DNA of 5,544 nt. It comes from Bacteroidales bacterium (GTDB taxonomy: Bacteria; Bacteroidota; Bacteroidia; Bacteroidales; JAAUTT01). Shown in pieces: positions 1-5,544 of the stretch. Each line of letters begins with the position of its first letter. The stretch's first letter is position 1. The notes beneath the pieces were generated by a model, which was not told the DNA's origin, made no database searches, and saw only the letters and a program-made list of their open reading frames with translations. The translations under genes were made by a program, and so were the position numbers. The stretch covers positions 1 through 5,544 of the forward strand of contig JAAUTT010000370.1 of NCBI GenBank assembly GCA_012031335.1. Reading direction: 5' to 3'.

Positions 1-219
1 ATTCAAAAAGCTACATCAAATACAGTTGCCGAATATATTCAAAGGGTAAAAGTTGAAGCAGCAAAACTGAGTCTGGAGTCGTCGCGCGAGAATATTTATG
101 AAATTATGTTTTCAGTAGGATATTCGGATGTAAAAGCCTTTCGGACAACATTCAGAAAGTATACAGGGTTAACTCCGCTTGAATACCGGCAAAGATATAG
201 TAAGGCTTTGGCTGTTTAA
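1..219 (+). CDS. AraC-family transcriptional regulator, C-terminal fragment
   Basis: The window opens inside this gene. Frame 1 is open from base 1 to TAA at 217-219, giving 72 residues. They form the second half of an AraC/XylS DNA-binding domain: EYIQRVKVEAAKLSLE resembles the linker helix joining the two helix-turn-helix units. The second unit follows, with IYEIMFSVGYSDVKAF and then FRKYTGLTPLEYRQRY. The GY.D...F...F....G.TP..YR signature is diagnostic of the family. The first helix-turn-helix and the sensor or ligand domain lie upstream, so the effector and target genes cannot be named. A DJ-1/GlxA-type N-terminus is possible but unseen. A strong terminator follows 8 bases after the stop, so this gene ends its transcript. 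No frameshift is seen in the part present. Confidence 0.93.
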   Translation: MQKATSNTVAEYIQRVKVEAAKLSLESSRENIYEIMFSVGYSDVKAFRTTFRKYTGLTPLEYRQRYSKALAV

Positions 220-226
220 CTTAATG

Positions 227-263
227 AAAAAGGCATGTTTCAGTAATAAAACATGCCTTTTTT
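227..263. terminator. Bidirectional intrinsic terminator between araC-type gene and gcvT
   Basis: A perfect 14-bp inverted repeat pairs 227-240 (AAAAAGGCATGTTT) with 249-262 (AAACATGCCTTTTT) around an 8-base loop. The flanking A-run and T-run give a U-tract in either direction. It sits between the stop of the regulator (219) and the stop of the convergent gcvT (274), so it most likely ends both transcripts. Confidence 0.88.
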
Positions 264-273
264 ATAGGAAATA

Positions 274-1360
274 TTAAAGCTTGATAAAGGGAAGTTTTAC
301 AACTTTAGCTTTAAGATTTTTATTTCGGATAGAAATATAAATTTCGCTTTCAGGAGTTTCAAATCCTGTTTTAACATAGCCCAAACCTATACCTGTTTTA
401 AGAACCGGCGACATGGTTCCCGAAGTAACCACCCCAATATTCTGGCCCTTTTCGTCTACTATTTCATAACCATGACGGGGAATGGCTTTCTCAAGCATCT
501 CAAAGCCAACCAACCGACGTTCGGCCCCATAAGTTTTAAGATTGAAATTGTATTCCCTGTCAATAAAATCCTTACCATCTGCAAATTTGGTAATCCAACC
601 TAATCCTGCCTCAATCGGAGAGGTTGTGTCGTCAATATCATTTCCATAGAGACAAAAACCCATTTCCAGACGAAGAGTGTCGCGAGCTGCCAAACCAATA
701 GGTTTAATGCCAAATTCTTTTCCCGCCTCAAATATGGCATTCCATATTTTCAAACCATCTTCATTATAAAAATAGAGCTCAAATCCCCCCGCCCCGGTAT
801 ATCCTGTATTAGAAATAATTACTTCGTCAATGCCAGCAAAATTTCCGGTTGTAAATGAATAATAGGGTATGGTGGAAAGGTCAATTGATGTTAATTTTGC
901 AAAACCTTAGCAGCGTTAGGTCCCTGAATTGCTAGCTGCGAAATTTTATCTGAAGCATTTTCGAGTTCTGCTCCCACTGAATTCTGTTGGTTTATCCAGT
1001 TCCAGTCCTTCTCAATGTTGGAAGCATTCACTACCAGCATATATTTTCCTGTTCGAACTTGTACACCAGAATATCATCAACAATTCCTCCTTTTCCGTTT
1101 GGAAGACAGGAATACTGAGCCTTGCCGGGTGTGAGTTTTGAGGCATCGTTGCTGGTAATTTTTTGTATAAGCTCTAGCGATTTCGGACCTTTTATCCAGA
1201 TTTCGCCCATATGCGATACATCAAAAACACCAACATTATTTCGAACGGTAAGATGTTCATCATTAATACCTGAGTATTCAACAGGCATCATGAATCCCGC
1301 AAATTCTACTATCTTGGCACCATTTGTTTTGTGTAAATCCAGGAATATGGTTGTTTTCAT
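274..1360 (-). CDS. gcvT: Aminomethyltransferase (glycine cleavage system T-protein), interrupted by two single-base frameshifts
   Basis: The T-protein takes the aminomethyl group from lipoylated H-protein, releases ammonia and makes 5,10-methylene-tetrahydrofolate in the cytoplasm. The chosen ATG is 1360-1358 because [17 protein letters not shown] is a normal family start; the frame stays open to 1435 but the extra residues look non-coding. Visible marks include [22 protein letters not shown] near residues 47-52, [10 protein letters not shown] at 91-100 with the conserved Asp pair in the folate site, [12 protein letters not shown], and [17 protein letters not shown]. The C-terminal domain has [16 protein letters not shown] and [10 protein letters not shown]. 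The frame breaks at the T-run 1044-1047 (after KFEQE) and at 895-898 (after AAKVLQ). Restoring one base at each gives one open frame of 362 residues, the usual family length. No other lesion is seen, so sequencing error is more likely than a pseudogene. gcvH and gcvP are not in the window. Confidence 0.95.
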
Positions 1361-1404
1361 TCTAATTTTATATAAATGTGTTTTGATGCTGGAAAATTTG
1401 CGGG

Positions 1405-1412
1405 CAAAGGTA
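1405..1412 (-). promoter_or_regulatory. Putative -7 promoter box for gcvT
   Basis: On the minus strand these bases read TACCTTTG, a full match to the Bacteroidota -7 consensus TAnnTTTG. The box lies about 45 bases upstream of the gcvT ATG, giving a leader of roughly 35-40 bases. I could not find a convincing -33 TTTG at the usual spacing, so the call rests on the -7 box and its position. Confidence 0.45.
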
Positions 1413-1492
1413 TAGATTCCAAATATTTTTGCCACTTGCTTTAAAACATGCAGGAAAATATTCTAAAACATTAGTGTCCGGTTAAAAATTGT

Positions 1493-1632
1493 AGATTTCT
1501 CCCTGTGGTCGAAATGATATGGCTTTTAGGGGATTTAAGTTAGAGTGGGCTCAGTTGGTGGCGAAGCCGCCAACTGAGCCCACTCTCCCAAACTAATTGT
1601 CTCATTGTCATTTCGAACGAAGTGAGAAATCT
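1493..1632. repeat. Inner imperfect inverted repeat pair (arms 1493-1517 and 1608-1632)
   Basis: The left arm starts AGATTTCTC and ends TCGAAATGA. The right arm is its reverse complement with four mismatches in 25 bases, all in the middle. The flanks AGATTTCTC and TCGAAATGA are fully kept while the centre varies, which suggests compensated or relaxed constraint on the middle of the arm. The distance from arm to outer terminal repeat is unequal: about 7 bases on the left and 24 on the right. Confidence 0.75.
1542..1586. repeat. Central 21-bp hairpin with GAA loop
   Basis: Bases 1542-1562 pair with 1566-1586 over 21 positions with a single T/G wobble, around the three-base loop GAA at 1563-1565. 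The tip reads GGCGAAGCC and so contains GCGAAGC, known from DNA structural work as an unusually stable mini-hairpin. The stem is GC-richer than its surroundings. No T-tract follows on the + strand, so a plain intrinsic terminator is unlikely. Confidence 0.85.
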
Positions 1633-1732
1633 ATTTTATTTGCTACTTTAAAATAATTAACCGAACAATAATGATTCCAATAATTAACTTACAATTTTAC
1701 AAGGCTTTTACATAAATAGACTGTAAAAATTA

Positions 1733-1740
1733 TATCTTTA
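1733..1740 (+). promoter_or_regulatory. Possible -7 box for the small membrane protein gene
   Basis: TATCTTTA matches the Bacteroidota TAnnTTTG box at all positions but the last and lies 20 bases before the ATG at 1761. A clear -33 TTTG is absent, and the region is so AT-rich that a chance match is quite possible. Confidence 0.3.
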
Positions 1741-1760
1741 TTTTACTAACATAATTAACT

Positions 1761-2141
1761 ATGAATTATATTCTTATTGCTGGTACTATCATTGTAAATC
1801 TGGCCTTGTTATTTTATACCATTGCTTTTGTTATATTTTACAGGATGCATAAGCTATCCGGAAAATTGTTATTGTTTTTCAGTTTGGGTCTTGTGTTTGA
1901 TATTGCTGCCACCTGTTTTATGATAGCAGGATCGACCAACTCGCCCTTTACAATACATGGCTTTGTCGGATACTCGGCACTGCTAACCATGACCATAGAA
2001 GTTATATTAATATGGCGTCTTTATATAAATTATGGGTTAGATGTTTCTTTACCAACAAAAGTTCACCGTTATACCGTCTTTGCCTATATTTGGTGGATAT
2101 TGGCCTATATCACCGGCGCTTTATTGGCTGCCCTGAATTAA
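1761..2141 (+). CDS. Small four-helix membrane protein, HsmA/TIGR03987-like
   Basis: The protein has 126 residues and is almost all membrane. Likely helices are at about 3-27, 35-57, 66-88 and 104-125, with short polar links. The first link holds YRMHKLSGK (27-35), and the loop after helix 3 holds YGLDVSLPTKVHR (91-103). His30, His66 and His102 lie at or near membrane edges, but no known metal or haem motif is evident. Length, four-helix layout and wording resemble the family I remember as TIGR03987/HsmA, whose function is not established to my knowledge. The ATG at 1761 is the first start in the frame and opens directly into helix 1; no Shine-Dalgarno site is seen. It is transcribed away from gcvT, across the palindromic element, and the globin gene follows 144 bases later on the same strand. 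The frame is intact. Confidence 0.8.
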   Translation: MNYILIAGTIIVNLALLFYTIAFVIFYRMHKLSGKLLLFFSLGLVFDIAATCFMIAGSTNSPFTIHGFVGYSALLTMTIEVILIWRLYINYGLDVSLPTKVHRYTVFAYIWWILAYITGALLAALN

Positions 2142-2285
2142 TTAAGTTATTTATATTCAGGTATGAATAATTTTGTAAACTGAGTAGATTAAAATTGGAT
2201 AAAACATACTGATATTGATGGTAAGCCATTGCAGGCATTGAACCAATCGCTTAAAATTCTGTTTACATACGGAATATATAGAAAA

Positions 2286-2768
2286 ATGGAATTAATAATA
2301 TCATATTTTGAGCCAGGCGCGAGGCCGGAAGTAACCATGCCCGATAAGAAACTTTATGAAGTTTTAAAAGAAGAAGGGGTTAGGAAATTGGTGGGGGACC
2401 ATTATGCATGTTTGAGAAAAAGCGATATATCACATCTCTTTCCCCCCGACGATGCTGCTTTTGACCTGGTAACCAAACACTCAGCTGATTTTTTTATACA
2501 AATTCTTGGCGGACCGTCATATTTTAATCAGAACAGGGGAAACCCGATGCTTATAAAGAGGCATGCTCCCTTTACTATCAATCCGGAAGGAAGGGTTACC
2601 TGGTTGCAGTGTTACCAGGAAGTTCTGTCCAAACTTCAAATAGACCCGGTCCTTATTCTTTCATTCTGGAATTATATCAATGTTTTTTCGCATTGGATGA
2701 TCAATACTGATAATAAAACGGATCCGAATACTTCCGGTAATCCCTCGTCCTTTAAATTTTCCAGATAA
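2286..2768 (+). CDS. Truncated haemoglobin, group II-like globin
   Basis: This is a haem-binding 2/2 globin of 160 residues, probably cytoplasmic. Such proteins bind O2 or NO, and roles include NO detoxification and redox sensing; the role here is unknown. Visible marks from Met1: a Bacteroidota-type N-terminal tail (residues 1-20), DHYACLRKSDISHLFP at 38-53 with Tyr40 as the likely distal B10 tyrosine, and SADFFIQILGGPSYFNQNRG at 66-85. Next comes NPMLIKRHAPF with His93 as the likely proximal F8 ligand, then VTWLQCY with Trp106 as the G8 tryptophan typical of groups II and III. The C-terminus has SFWNYINVFSHWMINT. The frame can be extended back to TTG at 2229, but the family normally starts near MELIISYF, so ATG 2286 is preferred. 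About 18 polar residues (142-160) follow the last globin helix. The frame is intact. Confidence 0.9.
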   Translation: MELIISYFEPGARPEVTMPDKKLYEVLKEEGVRKLVGDHYACLRKSDISHLFPPDDAAFDLVTKHSADFFIQILGGPSYFNQNRGNPMLIKRHAPFTINPEGRVTWLQCYQEVLSKLQIDPVLILSFWNYINVFSHWMINTDNKTDPNTSGNPSSFKFSR

Positions 2769-3206
2769 CTATCTACTTTATTATAATTGAAATATCAGAA
2801 ACCTGGTTGCTTTTGATTCCAGGTTGGGAATATTTTGCCCCCTAAGCTCCAAAAATTTATTACATAATTTTATGGTAATTTTTTATATTTTTTTAACCGT
2901 TATGTTCCTTTTTCCCATCTAAATAGAACCTTCATTATTTCTGACCTTTAAGAATCTGAACCCATATTTTCAGTGACTCTTATTCCAGTTTTTCCCCATC
3001 AAATTATTACACAACTTTTCTTTTCAAGCAGAAAAATATTTAAACATTTTCGCTCCTTCAAACGATCTTAATATAGAAAGTTAGAGGAAACATATTTAAA
3101 AGGTCGGTTTTTTATCACGACATGTGGATCCTGTTTATTTATTAACCTGCACCCGGAAATCCAGGTATTGAACCGGATATTATGGGTGGTATAGATTTAA
3201 AAGATT
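2769..3206. other. 438-base AT-rich intergenic region with no recognised gene
   Basis: Neither strand shows a frame with protein-like sequence of useful length. The left part holds the two weak hairpins after the globin gene. The middle (about 2900-3060) is AT-rich with T-runs on the + strand and two similar pieces, TTTTTCCCATCTAAAT near 2909 and TTTTTCCCCATCAAAT near 2990, which may be chance. The right part must hold the promoter of the polysaccharide genes, but no confident -33/-7 pair is seen. The last 60 bases have a protein-like open frame with no start, ending at TAA 3215-3217 inside rfbC. Confidence 0.6.
2800..2825 (+). terminator. Weak hairpin after the globin gene
   Basis: AACCTGG (2800-2806) and CCAGGTT (2819-2825) form a perfect 7-bp stem with a 12-base loop, 31 bases after the globin stop. 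No clean T-tract follows, so it is a poor intrinsic terminator. A second, AT-only hairpin (ATTAC at 2859-2863 with GTAAT at 2875-2879) is followed by a T-rich run at 2879-2894 and could share the role. Confidence 0.4.
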
Positions 3207-3776
3207 ATGATTTTTAAAGAAACTAAACTAAAGGAGCCTATGAAATCGAAATTAAAAGCTTGAAGACGATAGAGGATTCTTTGGACGAAGCTGGTGTGCC
3301 AACGAAATGAAGGATCACGGGCTCAATGCGAATCTTTGCCAGGCCAATACATCATTTAGTTCAAAAAAGGGAACCCTTCGGGGGATGCATTATCAGGTTA
3401 ATCCTTATCAGGAGACAAAGCTTGTGCGATGCACCAGAGGAGCTATACTGGATGTTATAATTGATCTGCGTCCCGATTCTCCAACTTACTGGCAATGGAT
3501 TGCGGTTGAGTTAACGCAGGATAACTATAAAATGCTTTATGTTCCGGAAGATTTTGCCCATGGCTTCATCACTTTAGCCGATAACAGTGAAGTTACCTAC
3601 ATGGTCACACAGTTTTATACCCCAGGTGCCGAAAAGGGATACGATGGAACGACCCCATCTTCAATATAGTATGGCCTTTTGAGCCGGTTGTTATTTCTGA
3701 TAAAGATAAAATCACCCAAATTTTTGATTATGATAATTGTAGATACAGCACTCAGAATAAGAGAAGAGCAAAATAA
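3207..3776 (+). CDS. rfbC: dTDP-4-dehydrorhamnose 3,5-epimerase (RmlC/RfbC) family protein, interrupted by three single-base frameshifts
   Basis: RmlC-type cupin enzymes epimerise C3 and/or C5 of nucleotide-linked 4-keto-6-deoxysugars for surface glycans. The family start MIFKETKLKGAYEIEIKSL begins at ATG 3207. Visible marks in the restored protein: EDDRGFFGRSWC at 20-31, GTLRGMHYQ at 56-64 with the catalytic-type His62, ETKLVRCTRGA with Lys72, YVPEDFAHGF at 112-121, and Tyr138 in TQFYTPG. One base is missing at 3233-3234, at about 3262-3264 and after 3642; restoring each rejoins conserved sequence. The stop in the sequence as given is 3774-3776, overlapping the next gene by 47 bases. One more T in the run 3721-3725 would give a TGA two bases before the next ATG and a 174-residue protein, a better fit to the family. 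The partner genes suggest a sugar other than plain rhamnose, so the exact substrate is open. Confidence 0.9.
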
Positions 3777-5104
3777 CCCTGTTAAAGTAGCGCTCATAGG
3801 TGCAGGCTTTATGGGAAGAGGAATTGCCTTGCAAATCCTGAATTCGGTACCAGCTCTGAAACTGGTTGTAATATGCAACAGAAATATCCAGTCGGCCGAA
3901 AGAGCCTACTTTGAAGCCGGAAACGATACTTTTTCACGGGTTAACACCCGAAACGAGCTTGAGGATAACATCCGGAACAGTAAATATAGCGTTACCGAGA
4001 ATGCCGATATAGTTTGTGAGGCTGAAGGTATCGACGCTATTATTGAGGTAACAGGAAGTATCGAATATGCCAGTCATGTAATACTCAAAGCCATTAAACA
4101 CGGAAAGCACATTGTTCAGATGAATGCTGAAGTGGATGGCACGGTAGGCCCCATTCTCAATGTATATGCAAAAAAGGCGGGCGTAGTTTATACATTTGCC
4201 GATGGCGATCAGCCAGGAGTAGAAATGAACCTGTACCGGTTTGTGAAATCGATAGGAATTAAACCTGTACTTTGCGGTAATATAAAAGGATTACACGATC
4301 CATACCGGAATCCGACTACTCAGGAAGGTTTGCAAAAAAATGGGGACAAAATCCCAGTATGGTGACTTCCTTTGCCGATGGTACCAAAATTTCGTTTGAG
4401 CAGGCAATTGTCGCCAATGGCACAGGCATGAGAGTGGCTCGTCGTGGAATGTATGGCCCTACTGTTCCTGCAGGGACTTCCCTGAAAGAATTGGCAAATT
4501 CCCTGTATCCTATCGAAGAACTTTTAAATGGACCTGGCATTGTAGATTATGTCGTAGGGGCCGAACCTGCACCAGGAGTATTTGTACTTGGTACACACGA
4601 AAATCCGGGACAAAAGCACTATCTTAATCTATACAAGTTAGGAGAGGGGCCACTTTATCTATTCTATACCCCTTACCATCTCTGTCATTTCGAAGCACCA
4701 CTAACAGCAGCCAGAGCAGTACTCTTTAACGATGCAACCCTGGCACCTTTATCGGGACCGAAAGTAGAGGTTGTAGCCACCGCTAAAATAAATTTAAGGG
4801 CCGGCGAAACACTCGATGGACTGGGTCAATATATGACCTATGGACTATGCGAAAAATGCTCCCGATTGTAAAAATGACAAACCTTTTACCAATAGGCATT
4901 GCCGAAGGTTGTCGCTTAAAACGCGATATTGCAAAAGACACTGTGCTGACTTACGACGATATAATTCTTCCCGAGAACAGACTGTGTGACAGATTACGTA
5001 CCGAACAGGAGGAATACTTTAGAAATGAAATTCTTTCGGATCCTGATTATAAATTTATTACAGTAGATGGAGAATATTCTGACAATTACGCTACCAGTTT
5101 ATAA
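3730..5104 (+). CDS. NAD(P)-dependent oxidoreductase with C-terminal SAF domain (homoserine dehydrogenase-like), interrupted by two frameshifts
   Basis: The start ATG 3730 gives MIIVDTALRIREE, a usual family opening, followed by the Rossmann motif GAGFMG (24-29) in VKVALIGAGFMGRG. Further marks are IDAIIEVTGS, HGKHIVQMNAEVDGTVG, TFADGDQPGV, MVTSFADGTKISFEQAIVAN (from residue 211) and GMYGPTVPAGTSL. The SAF part runs from about residue 350, with LRAGETLDGLGQYMTYG then NLLPIGIAEGCRLKRDIAKD. The frame breaks within 4329-4340 (a T missing at 4329-4331, or an A in the 4334-4340 run) and in the A-run 4852-4856. Restored length is 458 residues to the stop at 5102-5104. One more T at 5018-5020 would end the protein at EQEEYF, 431 residues, nearer to what I expect. 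Family members sit in nucleotide-sugar clusters beside RfbC-like proteins. The substrate is not known; a sugar reduction or oxidation is inferred, not homoserine metabolism. Confidence 0.85.
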
Positions 5105-5544
5105 GCGTACCGAATTTATCCGAAAAGCACTCGACAGTGCCATTAATCAAACTGTTAAGTGTAAAATATTAGTAATTGATAACAATTCTCCACACGAAGA
5201 ATTTAAAAAGATCGTGGATGAATATAACAATCCGCTGATAAGGTATATCAGGACAGACATAACAGTTCCGCTGGAAGAGAATTTTAATAATTGTTTTCAC
5301 TATGCGGATACTCCATGGGTAACTATTCTGCATGATGACGATATGCTTCATATCCAGTTTGTGGAGATGGCCAGGAAAATATTAAACGAATATGCGAACA
5401 TAGGCGGTTTTGCGGTTAAATCGTATGTTGGAAACCTTGAATGGGAGGGGATTTATAAAAAAATTGATTCTGAAATGCGATATTAAACTGGTCAAAAAAC
5501 CATTCTTCTATTTTGCCCAGTTATCGCCTTTTGTAGGGGTTTTT
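5067..5544 (+). CDS. GT2-family glycosyltransferase, N-terminal part (runs off the window), one frameshift
   Basis: The protein starts MENILTITLPVYKRTEFIRK, a typical GT-A/GT2 opening. It continues with ALDSAINQT, the strand ILVIDNNSP at 34-42, and WVTILHDDDML at 84-94, where D90-D92 form the DxD-type site for metal and the nucleotide-sugar donor. It would transfer a sugar to a glycan or lipid carrier on the inner face of the membrane; donor and acceptor cannot be read off. In the frame as given the protein stops at 5484-5486, but the downstream bases 5487-5544 encode KPFFYFAQLSPFVGVF in another frame, which looks like a GT2 continuation. Removing one A from the seven-A run 5457-5463, or adding two bases nearby, restores one frame to the window end. 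The ATG at 5067 lies inside the end of the preceding gene as given. The acceptor half is outside the window. Confidence 0.85.

Larger units (their letters stand above)
1469..1673. mobile_element. MITE/REP-like nested palindromic element, about 205 bp, non-coding
   Basis: The ends are inverted repeats: 1469-1485 (CATTAGTGTCCGGTTAA) matches the reverse complement of 1657-1673 at 15 of 17 positions. Inside lies a second inverted repeat (1493-1517 against 1608-1632, 21 of 25), and at the centre a 21-bp hairpin stem (1542-1586). No open frame of note runs through it, so it carries no transposase. The layout of terminal repeats, palindrome and intergenic position fits a non-autonomous miniature transposon or a REP-type repeat. 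The inner motif (TCATTTCGA...GAGAAATCT) resembles a sequence I remember as common between genes in many Bacteroidota. I see no clear target-site duplication, and copy number cannot be judged from one window. Confidence 0.65.

Noticed and set aside
1044..1047. Programmed frameshifting in gcvT
   Set aside because: There is no slippery heptamer of the usual kind. A second break of the same type lies 150 bases on, and a housekeeping enzyme is not expected to need recoding; missing bases explain it better.
929..1415. Plus-strand frames opposite gcvT
   Set aside because: They are antisense shadows of gcvT with no protein-like features.
1361..1435. Upstream extension of gcvT to an ATG at 1435
   Set aside because: The added 25 residues do not match the family N-terminus, and the stretch contains the TACCTTTG promoter box. 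The ATG at 1360 gives a normal GcvT start and length.
1542..1586. Central hairpin as a simple intrinsic terminator
   Set aside because: No T-tract follows on either strand, and it lies between two divergent genes where no transcript needs ending.
2171..2197. TTTTG plus TAAAATTG as a promoter for the globin gene
   Set aside because: The spacing (14 bases) is too short for the Bacteroidota -33/-7 pair as I know it, and the region is AT-rich enough for chance matches.
2229..2285. TTG start giving a 19-residue longer globin
   Set aside because: The added residues lack family resemblance, and ATG 2286 gives the usual N-terminus.
2769..3206. tRNA, riboswitch or CRISPR array in the long gap
   Set aside because: No cloverleaf, regularly spaced repeats or conserved aptamer motif could be seen; only weak AT-rich hairpins.
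3615..3878. Minus-strand frame across the rfbC/oxidoreductase junction
   Set aside because: It is a shadow of two well-supported plus-strand genes.

Overview
The window looks like chromosomal DNA from a member of the Bacteroidota. GcvT and the globin resemble Bacteroidales/Marinilabiliales-type proteins as I remember them. The DNA is AT-rich, there are no clear Shine-Dalgarno sites ahead of starts, and Bacteroidota-type -7 boxes (TAnnTTTG-like) lie upstream of two genes. The genus cannot be fixed from the sequence alone.

Layout. (1) 1-219: the C-terminal DNA-binding end of an AraC-family regulator, + strand. (2) 227-263: a strong hairpin that can terminate transcription from both sides. (3) 274-1360, - strand: gcvT, the glycine cleavage T-protein, recognisable over its full length but broken twice by single missing bases. 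(4) 1469-1673: a roughly 205-bp nested palindrome with imperfect terminal inverted repeats, MITE- or REP-like, between the divergent gcvT and the next gene. (5) 1761-2141, +: a four-helix small membrane protein (HsmA/TIGR03987-like). (6) 2286-2768, +: a group II-like truncated haemoglobin. (7) 2769-3206: an AT-rich gap with no recognisable gene. (8) 3207-5544, +: the start of what looks like a surface-polysaccharide or nucleotide-sugar operon. It holds an RmlC/RfbC-type sugar epimerase, a Rossmann plus SAF-domain oxidoreductase, and a GT2 glycosyltransferase that runs off the window edge.

The dominant oddity is frame integrity. Conserved protein sequence continues across every break if one base is restored, usually in or beside a short homopolymer. 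There are two such sites in gcvT, three in rfbC and two in the oxidoreductase, plus one in the glycosyltransferase that behaves like an extra base. Two odd gene overlaps (47 and 38 nt) also vanish if one T is restored at each. Protein conservation across the breaks argues for sequencing or assembly indels rather than real pseudogenes. Anyone using these genes should read them as intact proteins of about 362 (GcvT), 174 (RfbC) and 431-458 (oxidoreductase) residues.

Functionally, gcvT is one-carbon housekeeping. The membrane protein and globin form a loose same-strand pair with no proven link. The epimerase, oxidoreductase and glycosyltransferase plausibly modify a nucleotide-linked deoxysugar and transfer the product to a glycan. 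I see no CRISPR array, tRNA, rRNA, phage gene or defence system.
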